Positions 32,832 to 42,034 are shown, counted from the stretch's first letter. The stretch is DNA of 64,000 nt from an uncultured Chitinophagaceae bacterium (GCA_936908745.1 CAKZFX010000014.1:240998-304997); one strand, 5' to 3'. Program-made: numbers and translations. The notes: generated from the sequence alone by a model not told the origin.

Positions 32832-33746
32832 TTATTCCAGTAAATTTCCCTGCCTGTCATTTAAGCGTTCATAAGTAACGAACTGGTAACATTTTTTCTC
32901 ATCCTTGCTTTTGAGTTTCTTTTCCATTTCTTTTTCGGTGGTAATGTCGAACTCCACTGAAGAAGGTAATTTTCCTTTTCCTTTGAAGTCAGGACCTCCT
33001 TGCGCCTGTTTATTATTGGGCACATATTCTAACACATTTTTGAGTAATGGGTCTTTTGCCACTTCTCTTGCAGTGAGACGCTCCAGCGCATGACCATAGC
33101 CTGCAAAGAATTTATTGCCATAATGATTCAACTCTTCCGGTGTCATTACCTGTTTAGCCCTTGTCAGGTCTTTAGATAACAGTTCATTTTCTTTTGCTGT
33201 AATCTCCTGCAAACGTTTGGTGGCGTTGTCTTTTAGTTTCTGTTGCGCAGGCGATAACGCTGCATTCTTTTTGGCGCATTCATCATTGCTTTCTTCGGCT
33301 TGTTCTTCTTCCTGCGGAATATCTTCCGGTTTTTTACAGGAATCGCCATAGGCTACATAACCCTGGTTGCAGTAACAGGGCCTGCTGGCAAAACTGCCAC
33401 CTGTTTCCGGTCCCAGCCAAGAGTTGGGTGGACAAAGCACGGCACCTGTTACGTGGCCGCCCTGGCTGGCTTCCTGCTGGCCATTTTTATGCGTGGTAAA
33501 AACAACCCAGCCGTTTTCCAGCACTTCAATAGAGCCTTCTTTTAGTTTGAAACCGGCAGGCATGTGTTTTTGAATGTAATGATCCACCGCCCCTTTGGGA
33601 GTGGGAAAAGAGTCTGTTTTTACATCTGAGGGATCACTGACACAGTAATAAACTTTGGGACTGTTGACTTTTTGATCGGGCTGCTGCGCAATAGCGGCAA
33701 AACTGCATGCGAACAGCAGCATGCAAAGGCTTACATGAATTTTCAT
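32832..33746 (-). CDS. Secreted protein with a toxin-nuclease-like C-terminus
   Basis: 304 residues with Sec signal MKIHVSLCMLLFACSFAAIAQQ. The middle is Cys-rich (CPPNSWLGPETGGSFASRPC, then CNQGYVAYGDSC), followed by an acidic linker and a helical stretch. The end, GGPDFKGKGKLPSSVEFDITT (PDF at 252-254, FDITT at 266-270) with TYER at 291-294, resembles the C-terminal restriction-endonuclease-fold toxins of polymorphic toxin systems. No obvious immunity gene is adjacent. It could be an exported nuclease, or a protein that only keeps the fold. Confidence 0.65.
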   Translation of the reverse strand: MKIHVSLCMLLFACSFAAIAQQPDQKVNSPKVYYCVSDPSDVKTDSFPTPKGAVDHYIQKHMPAGFKLKEGSIEVLENGWVVFTTHKNGQQEASQGGHVTGAVLCPPNSWLGPETGGSFASRPCYCNQGYVAYGDSCKKPEDIPQEEEQAEESNDECAKKNAALSPAQQKLKDNATKRLQEITAKENELLSKDLTRAKQVMTPEELNHYGNKFFAGYGHALERLTAREVAKDPLLKNVLEYVPNNKQAQGGPDFKGKGKLPSSVEFDITTEKEMEKKLKSKDEKKCYQFVTYERLNDRQGNLLE

Positions 33747-33807
33747 GAAAAAGGTTTTAGGTAACGGAAAGATAGAAACTATCCTTGCAGCTGCCTATAC
33801 CACTTTA

Positions 33808-33973
33808 AGGGATAAGTACGAAGTAAGAATTAACAAGTACGAATTCAGAAGTACGATAAAAAACAATCTCCCGCAAATTTCGCTGATCTACGCTGATTGT
33901 TTAATTATTCTGCGTTTATCTGCGAGATCTGCGGGAGAAAAAAAGACTTTACTACTTTAAAGCGACTCCCGAC
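33808..33973. repeat. Intergenic repeat (AGTACGAA words, CCCGC...GCGGG arms)
   Basis: AAGTACGAA words (33815-33856) are followed by TCCCGCAAATTTCGCTGATC, reversed words TCTGCGAGATCTGCGGGAGA, and a closing GACTCCCGACTC heptad pair. No gene seen. Confidence 0.55.
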
Positions 33974-35866
33974 TCAAAAAGCTTTCTTCGGTTGTTGCGA
34001 TCCTCCTGCCCCGATTTCCGAGGTTCCCATCACTTTGATCGTTGATTTGATAAAATCAGATTCATTGGCTTCATAAATATTCTCTACATACTTCTGCGGG
34101 TTGCGGTCGATGAAGGGGAACCATGTGCTGTGAACCTGGATCATGATACGGTGTCCTTTTTTAAACGTATGTAATACATCCTGCAACGGTACATTTACAT
34201 CCGTCGTTACACCGGGTGTGAAAGGTTCAGGTTTTTCAAAACTGTTGCGGAAGCGGCCACGAAACGCTTCGCTGCGGACCAGTTGCTGGTAACCACCCAT
34301 TACAATATTCTTTGGATTGTGCTCGTAATTCGGATGATCGTCAGGGTAAACATCAATGAGTTTTACAATGAAATCCGCATCTGTGCCTGACATTGCTACT
34401 TTCAGCTTCGCCAATATTTCACCGGCGATGGTAACATCCTCTGTCAATACATCTGTTTCAAAAGTGAGCACATCGGGGCGTCTGGAGGCTTCCCGCTGAT
34501 CATCACTCATATAATTTCTTGGCGTAAATGTCAGTCCTTCTGTTTGTGAAGTATAAGGAACAGGTTTGGCAGGATCGCTGGTATATTCAAACACCGCTTT
34601 ATCATTGCCCGGTTGATTCACATACAATTTACCGTTTTCACCAAACTTCAGTTTCAGGTTAGCAGCTTCTGGTGGTGGCCATACATCAAACTGCTCCCAT
34701 TTTTTGGTTCCTGTGTTAAACATTAATGCCTCGGGAAATTTGGCGGTTGGTTCATCTTTCAGATAATGACCAAAGAATTTAGCTTCCACTTCACGCTGGA
34801 AATAAGTGGAGATACTGTCGCCAAAGTAAATATGGTTGTGTGTGCTTTTTCCTCTTTCATTGGCCCAATCGCCATGCGCCCAGGGACCCATCACGATGGT
34901 GTTATTAGCACCGGGTGTTGTTTTCTCAATTGTTTTATAAATATTGATCGGGCCATACAAATCTTCGGCATCAAACCAGCCGCCTACGGTCATCACCGCA
35001 GGTTTAATATTTTTCAGGTGTGGTAAAATGCTGCGTTTTTGCCAGAATGTATCATAGTTCGGGTGACTGATAATTTCCTGCCAGAAGAAGTTGTCTTTGT
35101 GGTATTTCTCAGTGATATTTTTCAACGGCCCGAGTTTCATGTAAAAATCATACGCATCTTTTGCAGGATTTGCATAGAAACGCATGATCTCGTCCATAAA
35201 CCAATCCTGTCTCGTGGTATCTTTTTTCTGGTAGCCAAACACCGCAAAGGCCGGTGAATAGCTTTGCAGGTAAGCTCCCATGTGATGGAAATCGTCAAAG
35301 AAGAAATCAGAGATCGGGGCTTGTGGCGAAACGGCTTTCAACGCCGGGTGCGCATCCGGCAAAGAAGCCGCGGAATAGAAACCGGGGTAAGAAATACCAT
35401 AAATACCCGCCCGGCCATTGTTGCCTTGTATATTTTTTACCAGCCAGTCAATGGTATCCCATGTATCGGAACTTTCGTCAATCGCTTTTTTATTTTTGGG
35501 ATCGTTGCCCGGGATATTCGGCGTCATATTGGTAAACACACCGCCACTCATATAACGTCCTCTTACATCCTGGAACACGAGGATATAACCGTCTCTTACC
35601 AAAAAGTCAGACGGATGACCGTGTAACTTATATTGTCCATAACTGGACGCATTATAGCAGGTACGGTTCATCAGGAACGGCCACTTTTTTGATTTGTCTT
35701 TTGGCACATATACGATGGTGAACAGTTTTATGCCATCACGCATCGGGATAAAATGTTCATACTTGTCATAGTGTTGCGCTACATAAGCGCTGTCAGCTTT
35801 AACAGGTTGTGCATTGATGAGTGCGGGCAAAAAAGTCAGTAAGAGAATGCTTAACAGGTGTCGCAT
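33974..35866 (-). CDS. CocE/NonD-type exported hydrolase
   Basis: 630 residues with signal MRHLLSILLLTFLPALINAQP. The S15/CocE pattern is full length: FQDVRGRYMSGGVF near 98, nucleophile block GIYGISYPGFYSAAS near 160, Asp in VGGWFDAEDLYGP near 295, His in WAHGDW near 330, then a C-terminal jelly-roll (TDADFIVKLIDVYPDD ... VPLQDVLHTFKKGHRIMIQV). Close relatives are alpha-amino-acid ester hydrolases and X-Pro peptidases in the periplasm. The exact substrate cannot be fixed. It is monocistronic, flanked by repeats. Confidence 0.9.
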   Translation of the reverse strand: MRHLLSILLLTFLPALINAQPVKADSAYVAQHYDKYEHFIPMRDGIKLFTIVYVPKDKSKKWPFLMNRTCYNASSYGQYKLHGHPSDFLVRDGYILVFQDVRGRYMSGGVFTNMTPNIPGNDPKNKKAIDESSDTWDTIDWLVKNIQGNNGRAGIYGISYPGFYSAASLPDAHPALKAVSPQAPISDFFFDDFHHMGAYLQSYSPAFAVFGYQKKDTTRQDWFMDEIMRFYANPAKDAYDFYMKLGPLKNITEKYHKDNFFWQEIISHPNYDTFWQKRSILPHLKNIKPAVMTVGGWFDAEDLYGPINIYKTIEKTTPGANNTIVMGPWAHGDWANERGKSTHNHIYFGDSISTYFQREVEAKFFGHYLKDEPTAKFPEALMFNTGTKKWEQFDVWPPPEAANLKLKFGENGKLYVNQPGNDKAVFEYTSDPAKPVPYTSQTEGLTFTPRNYMSDDQREASRRPDVLTFETDVLTEDVTIAGEILAKLKVAMSGTDADFIVKLIDVYPDDHPNYEHNPKNIVMGGYQQLVRSEAFRGRFRNSFEKPEPFTPGVTTDVNVPLQDVLHTFKKGHRIMIQVHSTWFPFIDRNPQKYVENIYEANESDFIKSTIKVMGTSEIGAGGSQQPKKAF

Positions 35867-35929
35867 GGAAGATAATTTATGAATACCGAAACTAAGGAAA
35901 GTTTTTAGTTTATGGTTTGTAGTTTATAG

Positions 35930-36025
35930 TTATTCTACAGCGGCGGGAGTCTTTATTATCCTGTACCTCTCCATGATTAGTAATTCGTACTTCTGACTTC
36001 GTACTTCTGATTTCATACTTCGCAC
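35930..36025. repeat. Intergenic repeat of TTCGTACTTCTGA words
   Basis: Three spaced copies of TTCGTACTTCTGAnTT and a closing CATACTTCGCACTT. This is the reverse orientation of the AGTACGAAGT words at 33815-33856. No gene seen. Confidence 0.5.
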
Positions 36026-36943
36026 TTAAAACGATATATAAACCGTTTCTCCTGTGTTAAACTCTTTCTGAAAATGAATAGCCTTAACAACCTGTCCTTC
36101 AAAATCCAGTTCATATAAATAACTGCTGCCGGCAAATGAGATGGAATGGACAGTTGCTGCCCTGCCCTCTCCCGTTTCTTTGAATAGTTGAATATCATTG
36201 GGTCGCAGCATCCGGCTTTTGCCATTTTCGTGGATGATGGAGTATTCACCAAACAAAGCCGCACAGTATTCATTGGCCGGTTGATGATAAATTGCCTCCG
36301 GGCTGCCTTGTTGAATCAGTCTCCCGTTTTGCAAAACAAGAATGGTATCAGCCCATGACAACAGGTCCACCGCATCATGCGACACGATGATACAAGTGAT
36401 AGACAGTTCTTTTGAAACATCAGCAATCACCTGTTTGATGATCTTTTTATGTCCATTATCCAAATTGGAAAAAGGCTCATCAAGTAACAATAAACGGGGC
36501 GATTTGGTCAGCAGTTTAGCCAATGCAATGCGTTGACGTTCGCCGCCCGAAAGTTCATTTGTTCTTCTGTTGGTCAAATGATCAATGCGGCAGAGTTGAT
36601 AAAGTTTCGCTGCAAATTCCGGGCTGAGATCATTAGCGTATTCCAATAATTCGTGTACCCAGTAATTATTCAGCAATTCAAAATGCTGACCGAGGTAAGC
36701 GATGCCGGGATGACCGGGCAATAGTTTTTCATCAATACCGGGTACTCTTGTGCCTTCAAAATACACATTGCCGCTGCTGGCCTGCATATGGCCGCCGATG
36801 ATTTTCAGCAAACTGGTTTTACCCGACCCTGTTTCACCAGCTATCGCCCATTTTTGCAGCCGTTCCACGGAAAAAGAAACCGCCTCCAGCGCCGTATTAT
36901 GCTTATTGATCTTAGAAACCGCCTCCACTTGTAAAAAAGCCAT
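36026..36943 (-). CDS. Orphan ABC transporter ATPase with TOBE-like end
   Basis: 305 residues. Walker A is at 36-43 (GETGSGKT); then come the Q-loop, LSGGERQR, the Walker B LLLLDEP, and a His switch in IIVSHDA. The last 80 residues (MLRPNDIQLFKETGEGRAATVHSISFAGSSYLYELDF) look like a TOBE domain, as in PotA/CysA-type importer ATPases. No permease or binding protein is nearby, so its partner is elsewhere or it works alone. Substrate unknown. Neighbours are the CocE-type gene and a divergent DinB gene. Confidence 0.82.
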   Translation of the reverse strand: MAFLQVEAVSKINKHNTALEAVSFSVERLQKWAIAGETGSGKTSLLKIIGGHMQASSGNVYFEGTRVPGIDEKLLPGHPGIAYLGQHFELLNNYWVHELLEYANDLSPEFAAKLYQLCRIDHLTNRRTNELSGGERQRIALAKLLTKSPRLLLLDEPFSNLDNGHKKIIKQVIADVSKELSITCIIVSHDAVDLLSWADTILVLQNGRLIQQGSPEAIYHQPANEYCAALFGEYSIIHENGKSRMLRPNDIQLFKETGEGRAATVHSISFAGSSYLYELDFEGQVVKAIHFQKEFNTGETVYISF

Positions 36944-37012
36944 ACCCGAAAATAAAACATAGCGGTGATAATGGCATACCGATTGCGTGTTTCAATGTAT
37001 AAAACCAGTGAT

Positions 37013-37525
37013 ATGAGTACTGTTTTGACCAGTTTCCTGCTTCATGAATTGCGTTCTGAACACAGGGCCACAAAAGCCTGCCTGGAACGCATTCCTGAAA
37101 GTTTGTATGAATACAAACCGCATCCTACCTCTATGCAATTGGGTTACCTTGTTTTACTGGTGGCCGAAATTCCGGTATGGATCAAACACATGATCACGGA
37201 TGGTGAAATAGATTTTGCTACGTTTAAGCATGAAGAGCCAAAAGATACGGCCGGTGTGATGGAGTTATTTGAACGCTGTGTAAACGAAGCCGAAGAAGCC
37301 TTATTGTCAACCAATGACGAAGCATTGAAAAGTGAAACTTTCACCTTGAAAAGAAACGGTGAAGTTTTATATACGGCCAAAAAACTGGATGATATAGGTG
37401 TTTCGCTGAACCATTGGGTGCATCACCGTGGCCAGTTGACGGTTTATATGCGGTTGAATGAAATTGCCGTTCCTTCTATTTACGGGCCTTCGGCAGATGA
37501 TAAAACGTTTACGCCTCCTTCTTAG
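37013..37525 (+). CDS. DinB-family protein
   Basis: 170 residues from ATG 37013 (upstream starts GTG 36965 and ATG 36971 add residues without features). It has the DinB/YfiT four-helix pattern: LLHELRSEHRATKACLERIPE, MQLGYLVLLVAEIPVWIKHMI (where the usual first metal His is replaced), and LNHWVHHRGQLTVYMRLNEI, keeping the C-terminal HHRGQL metal-site helix. These proteins include metal-dependent thiol transferases. The gap to the divergent ABC gene is short. Confidence 0.86.
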   Translation: MSTVLTSFLLHELRSEHRATKACLERIPESLYEYKPHPTSMQLGYLVLLVAEIPVWIKHMITDGEIDFATFKHEEPKDTAGVMELFERCVNEAEEALLSTNDEALKSETFTLKRNGEVLYTAKKLDDIGVSLNHWVHHRGQLTVYMRLNEIAVPSIYGPSADDKTFTPPS

Positions 37526-37675
37526 GGTTCCCACAAAGACACAAAGAACCACTAAGGAAGATATTTCCCGCAGATAACGCAGATTATCACAGATAATTCG
37601 AAAGCTCTGCGAAACTCTTTTTCTCATTTCTCTGCGGTGAGAAAAACCCCTAATATTGCAGGCAAACCCCCACAC
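37526..37675. repeat. Intergenic repeat (CCCACAAAG, CCCGCAGAT, TTCTCTGCGGTGAG)
   Basis: A compact version of the CACAAAG family, ending in GAAACTCTTTTTCTCATTTC and TCTGCGGTGAG just before the next gene. No ORF seen. Confidence 0.55.
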
Positions 37676-38101
37676 ATGAAACTCCTGCGTCTCCTGGTTT
37701 TATTGCTTGTAAGCCAGCCTTGCTTTGCACAAATTGCCGACGATACAGAAATAGAAGTACAATTGTTCCTCCCTGCCCATATAAAAAGTGAACTGACACC
37801 TGCACATAAACTGCAAGTATATTTCACCACATTTCCGGATGATACGCTCCGCAAATACCCAAAGAAAATAGTGGCCAAAAAAGTAAGGGACAACGTTTAC
37901 AGTTTTGTGCTACCGGCCACCAAACTATGGCATATCGGTTACAGCATCGGGCCTTATACCGCTTCGATGGTTTGCGTCAACAACCGCCAGGGACAGGCAG
38001 CAGAAGAATATTCCTTTAATATCATGCTGAAAAAAGAAAAGGTTGACTTTGCCAACCTTCGCTTCCTGCCACCTTGCATCAGGGGTGACGATGATGAATA
38101 A
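37676..38101 (+). CDS. Small secreted protein of unknown function
   Basis: 141 residues from ATG 37676, with signal MKLLRLLVLLLVSQPCFAQ. The mature part is beta-rich (IEVQLFLPAHIKSELTPAHKLQVYFTTFPDDTL, SFVLPATKLWHIGYSIGPYTASMVCV) and ends acidic (RGDDDE). No family was recognised. It converges with the ABC-F gene, leaving a 9-base gap, and its upstream gap is one of the repeated intergenic blocks. Confidence 0.62.
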   Translation: MKLLRLLVLLLVSQPCFAQIADDTEIEVQLFLPAHIKSELTPAHKLQVYFTTFPDDTLRKYPKKIVAKKVRDNVYSFVLPATKLWHIGYSIGPYTASMVCVNNRQGQAAEEYSFNIMLKKEKVDFANLRFLPPCIRGDDDE

Positions 38102-38110
38102 TCAGCACCG

Positions 38111-39703
38111 TTATCTTTCAAGGTTTATTTCCCTTTCAATCCTTATTTCTTCGAGAAAATGATCGTCGTGCGAAACAACGATCACCGTGCCTTCATAGGC
38201 ATGGATGGCCGCCGCCAGTATCGCCGTGTTTTGTATATCAAGATTATTGGTGGGTTCATCAAGAAAGAGAATGACCGGCGACTGTGGCAAAATGGTCAAT
38301 GCGGATAATAATAACCGCATCCGTTCACCACCACTTAAGGCAGCCACCTTTTTTCCCCAGCTTTCCTTGCCAAATAAAAAACGGTTGAGCCTGCTTTTTA
38401 CTTCATATTCTGCCAAACCATTTTCATTATACAATTGCACTTGTTCATAAACGGTCAGTTGATCGTGGAGCAATGAATAATCCTGGTCAATATAAAATGA
38501 ACTTGTGTCTGCATGATAAACCGTGCCTTTCTGTGGCTGACGGTTGCCACAAATGATTTGCAGCAAACTTGTTTTGCCCGAACCGTTATTGCCTTTGATA
38601 GCGATGCGTTCGCCTGCATGGATTTCAAAATCCAGGTCATCTTTCCAAATCCGGTTTCCGGTAAAAGCAATATTGAGGGCGCCGGCTTTGAATAATAATT
38701 TACGATGCTGCAAAGCAGGTTTATCCAATCCCATTTTCATTTTGGCGGGATCTATCACCGATGAACGCAACGCCTGTAATTCACCCGACAGGTTGCCGAT
38801 CTTTTCTGCATGAACGCCTTTTAGCTTCGCTGTGCTATTCTCGGCTTTGTTGCGGTAGGTATTCATCATAATCCTTGCCATGCCTGCTTTTTCCTGTTTC
38901 CCCTTCCCTCTTGCATCCATACGTTGCTGCCGTTCTTTTGTTTCCCGTTCTTTCTCTTTCGCCTTGCGGATCTCTTTTTCTTTACTGTGGATATCCTCTT
39001 CCAGCGTCTTTGCCTGCAATTCTTTTTGCGCTGCATAAAAAGAATAATTGCCACCATAGATTGTGATGCCGTTTTTATCTAATTCAGCAATTGTATGCAA
39101 CAGGCCAAGCAACTTTTTATCATGGCTTACAACCAGCAACGTGCTGGTTGTTTTTTCTATAAGGTCGTATAACAACTGGCGGCTGTTGCGATCCAGGTGA
39201 TTACTGGGCTCATCCAATAAAATAAAAGCAGGCTGATGCACGATGATACCGGCGAGAAAAACCTTTGTCTTTTCACCACCGCTTAATGATCCCATTTTTT
39301 GTGAGAGATCAATAGTGTCCAGTTGCCAATAGTGCAACGCTTCTTTACAACGTTCTTCAATGCTCCAGTCATCATCCAGTGCCGTGAAATTTTCAGCCGT
39401 TGTTTTGCCGGCTAAAATTTCTTGCAAGGCGTTCAGTTTATTTGCCACGCCCAATGCCTGTGCTATGGAAAGATGGTCAAATTGTCCATACAACTGCGGA
39501 ACAAAATACGGTTGTTCAAATCGCTGCATAACGCCACCGGAAAGTGAAAGCTCACCTGCGATGATACGCAGCAAAGTGGATTTGCCTGAGCCGTTATTAC
39601 CAGCCAGCGCTATTTTATCCTGTTTATTTACTGTAAAATCTATATCCTCAAACAATACATCTTTGTTGGGATGCAGGTAGAATGCTTTTTGGAGTATAAG
39701 CAT
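38111..39703 (-). CDS. ABC-F family ATPase
   Basis: 530 residues from ATG 39703, with two ATP-binding cassettes and no membrane part. First half: NNGSGKSTLLRII, SLSGGEKTK, LLDEPSNHLD. Second half: NNGSGKTSLLQIICG, ALSGGERMR, LFLDEPTNNLD. The long charged linker (KEKEIRKAKEKERETKERQQRMDARGKGK) between them is the P-site tRNA-interacting motif region of this family. ABC-F proteins act at the ribosome; some give antibiotic resistance and others are translation factors. The exact branch cannot be told here. A TATCTTTG box lies about 100 bases upstream. Confidence 0.88.
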   Translation of the reverse strand: MLILQKAFYLHPNKDVLFEDIDFTVNKQDKIALAGNNGSGKSTLLRIIAGELSLSGGVMQRFEQPYFVPQLYGQFDHLSIAQALGVANKLNALQEILAGKTTAENFTALDDDWSIEERCKEALHYWQLDTIDLSQKMGSLSGGEKTKVFLAGIIVHQPAFILLDEPSNHLDRNSRQLLYDLIEKTTSTLLVVSHDKKLLGLLHTIAELDKNGITIYGGNYSFYAAQKELQAKTLEEDIHSKEKEIRKAKEKERETKERQQRMDARGKGKQEKAGMARIMMNTYRNKAENSTAKLKGVHAEKIGNLSGELQALRSSVIDPAKMKMGLDKPALQHRKLLFKAGALNIAFTGNRIWKDDLDFEIHAGERIAIKGNNGSGKTSLLQIICGNRQPQKGTVYHADTSSFYIDQDYSLLHDQLTVYEQVQLYNENGLAEYEVKSRLNRFLFGKESWGKKVAALSGGERMRLLLSALTILPQSPVILFLDEPTNNLDIQNTAILAAAIHAYEGTVIVVSHDDHFLEEIRIEREINLER

Positions 39704-39801
39704 AACTTCTTTCGTTAAAATCAAACAATTGCGGCCGGGAGGTCGCTGTCTTGTTGCCGGAAAGAAATTAATTCTACATTATGCGTGCTTGCTTTAAAAT
39801 A

Positions 39802-39809
39802 CAAAGATA
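39802..39809 (-). promoter_or_regulatory. TATCTTTG promoter box for the ABC-F gene
   Basis: Minus-strand TTTTCGTATCTTTGTA, nearly the same as the other two strong promoters in the window, 99 bases upstream of the ATG. It gives an unusually long leader for this genome, as in ABC-F genes controlled by ribosome stalling; no clear leader peptide was found. Confidence 0.55.
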
Positions 39810-39837
39810 CGAAAATTTCCGGACATCGTTTTTTGAA

Positions 39838-39945
39838 GGGAGAAGCCACAAAGGGTTTACACGGAGAACACAAAGCTCGTTTGAACATTTCTCAGTGACC
39901 TTTGTGATTCTTTTTCTTTGTGTACTCTGTGGTTAAGCTATCATT
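39838..39945. repeat. Intergenic repeat with facing CACAAAG words
   Basis: The left arm GCCACAAAGGGTTTACACGG and right arm CTTTGTGTACTCTGTGGTTA form an imperfect hairpin-like block of about 100 bases. No gene seen. Confidence 0.6.
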
Positions 39946-39979
39946 TTTTTATTCCCCTTACCCATCCTATTTTCACGGC

Positions 39980-41809
39980 ATGCAGAAGGATATTCAGCGT
40001 TTATTGAAGTGTATTGACCTTGAAGAAAAGGAACAGTCACAGCGTTACCGGCTGGACCAGCAGCATAGTTTAAAAGCGTTGAAAGCTGAGGGCCTGGCGT
40101 TGCACCCGATCATCGTTACCCGAAAAAACTTTGGTTATGCCGATTACCCGGAGATCAGTTTCAAACTGAGTTTTCCCCCCGAAGCGAATTTGTTCAGGGA
40201 TGGTGCCGCTATCGAATGTTTTATCACGGGCGAAGAACCGGTAAAAGGCGTATTGATGAATCTCGATGGCAAGAATGGCGAGTTTCGTCTCTTTGCACCT
40301 GACTTTCCGGATTGGATAGAAGATGACGGTGCCGGTATCAAATTGGCGCCTGATACCAGAACGACGGAGATCATGAAACGGGTGCTGAATAATTTAGAAA
40401 GTAATAAACCCTTATTTAAATTATTTGAACAACTGCATGAAGACACAACGCCGGCACACGCTCCTGTCCCGTTAGCAACCACAGCCCTTGATTTTCGCAA
40501 CCAGCGGTTGAATGAAAGCCAGCAGCAAGCGGTGAAAGCTGTTTTGCAAAATGAATCTGTAAGCATTATTCACGGCCCGCCCGGCACTGGCAAGACGACA
40601 ACGTTGATAGAAGCCATCCTGCAATTGATTAAGAATGGTGAAAAAGTACTGGTGTCGGCACCCAGCAACACTGCTGTTGATAATATCGCCAAAGGATTGT
40701 TGCAACAAAATGTACGGCTGTTGCGTGTGGGTAATGCCAGCAAAACAGATGAGCTGGTTTTTGCTCATACTCCCGAAGGCCGATTGGCCAACAGCAAACA
40801 ACAAAAAGAAATCAAGCAGTTAAAAATACGTGCCGAAGAGTTTCGTAAAATGGCATTGAAATACAAACGCAGTTTTGGCAAAGCAGAACGGGAGCAGCGG
40901 CAATTGTTATTTAAAGAAGTAAAGAACCTGCGTACCGAAATAAAAAAGCTGCAGGCATACAACGAAGAAAAACTGTTTGAAGAGGCACAGGTGATCGCAG
41001 GCACGCCGATTGGATTGTACGATGCGGGTGTTGATCATTTGCATTTCACCACATTGGTGCTGGATGAAGCCGGTCAATGTATTGAGCCGTTGGCATGGTG
41101 TATTTTTCCATTGGCTGATAAAATTGTCCTGGCCGGTGATCATTGGCAATTACCCCCAACCGTGCTGAGTATGGAGGCGGCACAACAAGGGTTGAACCGT
41201 TCCATTTTAGAAGTGGCGATACAAAATACGCCGGCTGTTTATTTGCTGAATACACAGTACCGGATGAAAAAAGCGATTGCCGGTTTCAGCAGCAGTTATT
41301 TTTATAATAATGAATTACTAAGTCCTGCACAACTGGAAAATACCGGTACACATATCACGTTTATTGACACGGCAGGCTCGGGTTATAATGAGGAACGAGG
41401 GCCGGATGGCAGCAGCCTGCAAAACAAAGGTGAACTGGATATTGTGCAAAAGATCATCGAATTGGAGTCGCTGGACCCGTCGTCTACCGCTTTTATTTCT
41501 CCTTATTCGGGACAGGTGACGGCTGCAAAGGAAGTTTTGCCCAAACAAATGCGCATCAGTACAATTGACAGTTTCCAGGGACAGGAAAAGGAAACGATCA
41601 TTTTATCATTGGTACGCAGCAATGATGATGGCGATATTGGCTTTTTAAAAGATTACCGCCGGATGAACGTGGCCATCACCCGTGCCAAAGAACAATTATT
41701 TGTGATCGGCGACAGCGCCACGATTGCAGCCGATGTTTTTTACAATGCTTTTTTAACGTATGTAGAAAGACAGGGTGTGTATAGGACAGTGTGGGAGTTT
41801 GATATGTGA
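39980..41809 (+). CDS. UPF1-like superfamily 1 DNA/RNA helicase
   Basis: 609 residues from ATG 39980. An N-terminal OB-like stretch (LSFPPEANLFRDGAAIECFI) precedes the helicase core: Walker A GPPGTGKTTTLIEAI (near 197), motif II LDEAGQ, motif III GDHWQLPPTV, motif IV region TAFISPYSGQ, and motif VI VAITRAKEQLF. This is the SF1B IGHMBP2/UPF1 group, 5' to 3' helicases whose bacterial members have unclear roles in nucleic-acid handling. It stands alone; no partner gene. The frame continues upstream to 39920 in repeat sequence, so the later start is preferred. Confidence 0.88.
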   Translation: MQKDIQRLLKCIDLEEKEQSQRYRLDQQHSLKALKAEGLALHPIIVTRKNFGYADYPEISFKLSFPPEANLFRDGAAIECFITGEEPVKGVLMNLDGKNGEFRLFAPDFPDWIEDDGAGIKLAPDTRTTEIMKRVLNNLESNKPLFKLFEQLHEDTTPAHAPVPLATTALDFRNQRLNESQQQAVKAVLQNESVSIIHGPPGTGKTTTLIEAILQLIKNGEKVLVSAPSNTAVDNIAKGLLQQNVRLLRVGNASKTDELVFAHTPEGRLANSKQQKEIKQLKIRAEEFRKMALKYKRSFGKAEREQRQLLFKEVKNLRTEIKKLQAYNEEKLFEEAQVIAGTPIGLYDAGVDHLHFTTLVLDEAGQCIEPLAWCIFPLADKIVLAGDHWQLPPTVLSMEAAQQGLNRSILEVAIQNTPAVYLLNTQYRMKKAIAGFSSSYFYNNELLSPAQLENTGTHITFIDTAGSGYNEERGPDGSSLQNKGELDIVQKIIELESLDPSSTAFISPYSGQVTAAKEVLPKQMRISTIDSFQGQEKETIILSLVRSNDDGDIGFLKDYRRMNVAITRAKEQLFVIGDSATIAADVFYNAFLTYVERQGVYRTVWEFDM

Positions 41810-41819
41810 TTTTTTCACC

Positions 41820-42034
41820 GCGGTGAGAGTATTTAGTCTTTAGTCGGGAGTCGAGAGTCTGGAGTCTTTCCTAAAGAGGGTAAATTATTACAGGTTTCTA
41901 TTTCTCTGTGATCTTCCGTGGCCTTTAATCTTTGTGATTCTTTGTGGCTTAGTGGGAAATAGTTTTTTACCACATAGTAGCATAGGATCATAGAAACACA
42001 TAGATAGACTTAATGACCTTAATTACTTAATGGT
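41820..42034. repeat. Intergenic composite repeat in reverse orientation
   Basis: GAGAGTATTTAGTCTTTAGT begins a reverse copy of the GACT heptads, then GGGTAAATTATTACAGG (the core), CTCTGTGATC and CTTTGTGG words, and a CATAG block (CCACATAGTAGCATAG) up to the next gene. This is the mirror of 8425-8546 and 53373-53530. Confidence 0.7.

Noticed and set aside
35930..36025. TTCGTACTTCTGA words as a regulator operator
   Set aside because: The words belong to a dispersed intergenic repeat and are not positioned at a promoter.
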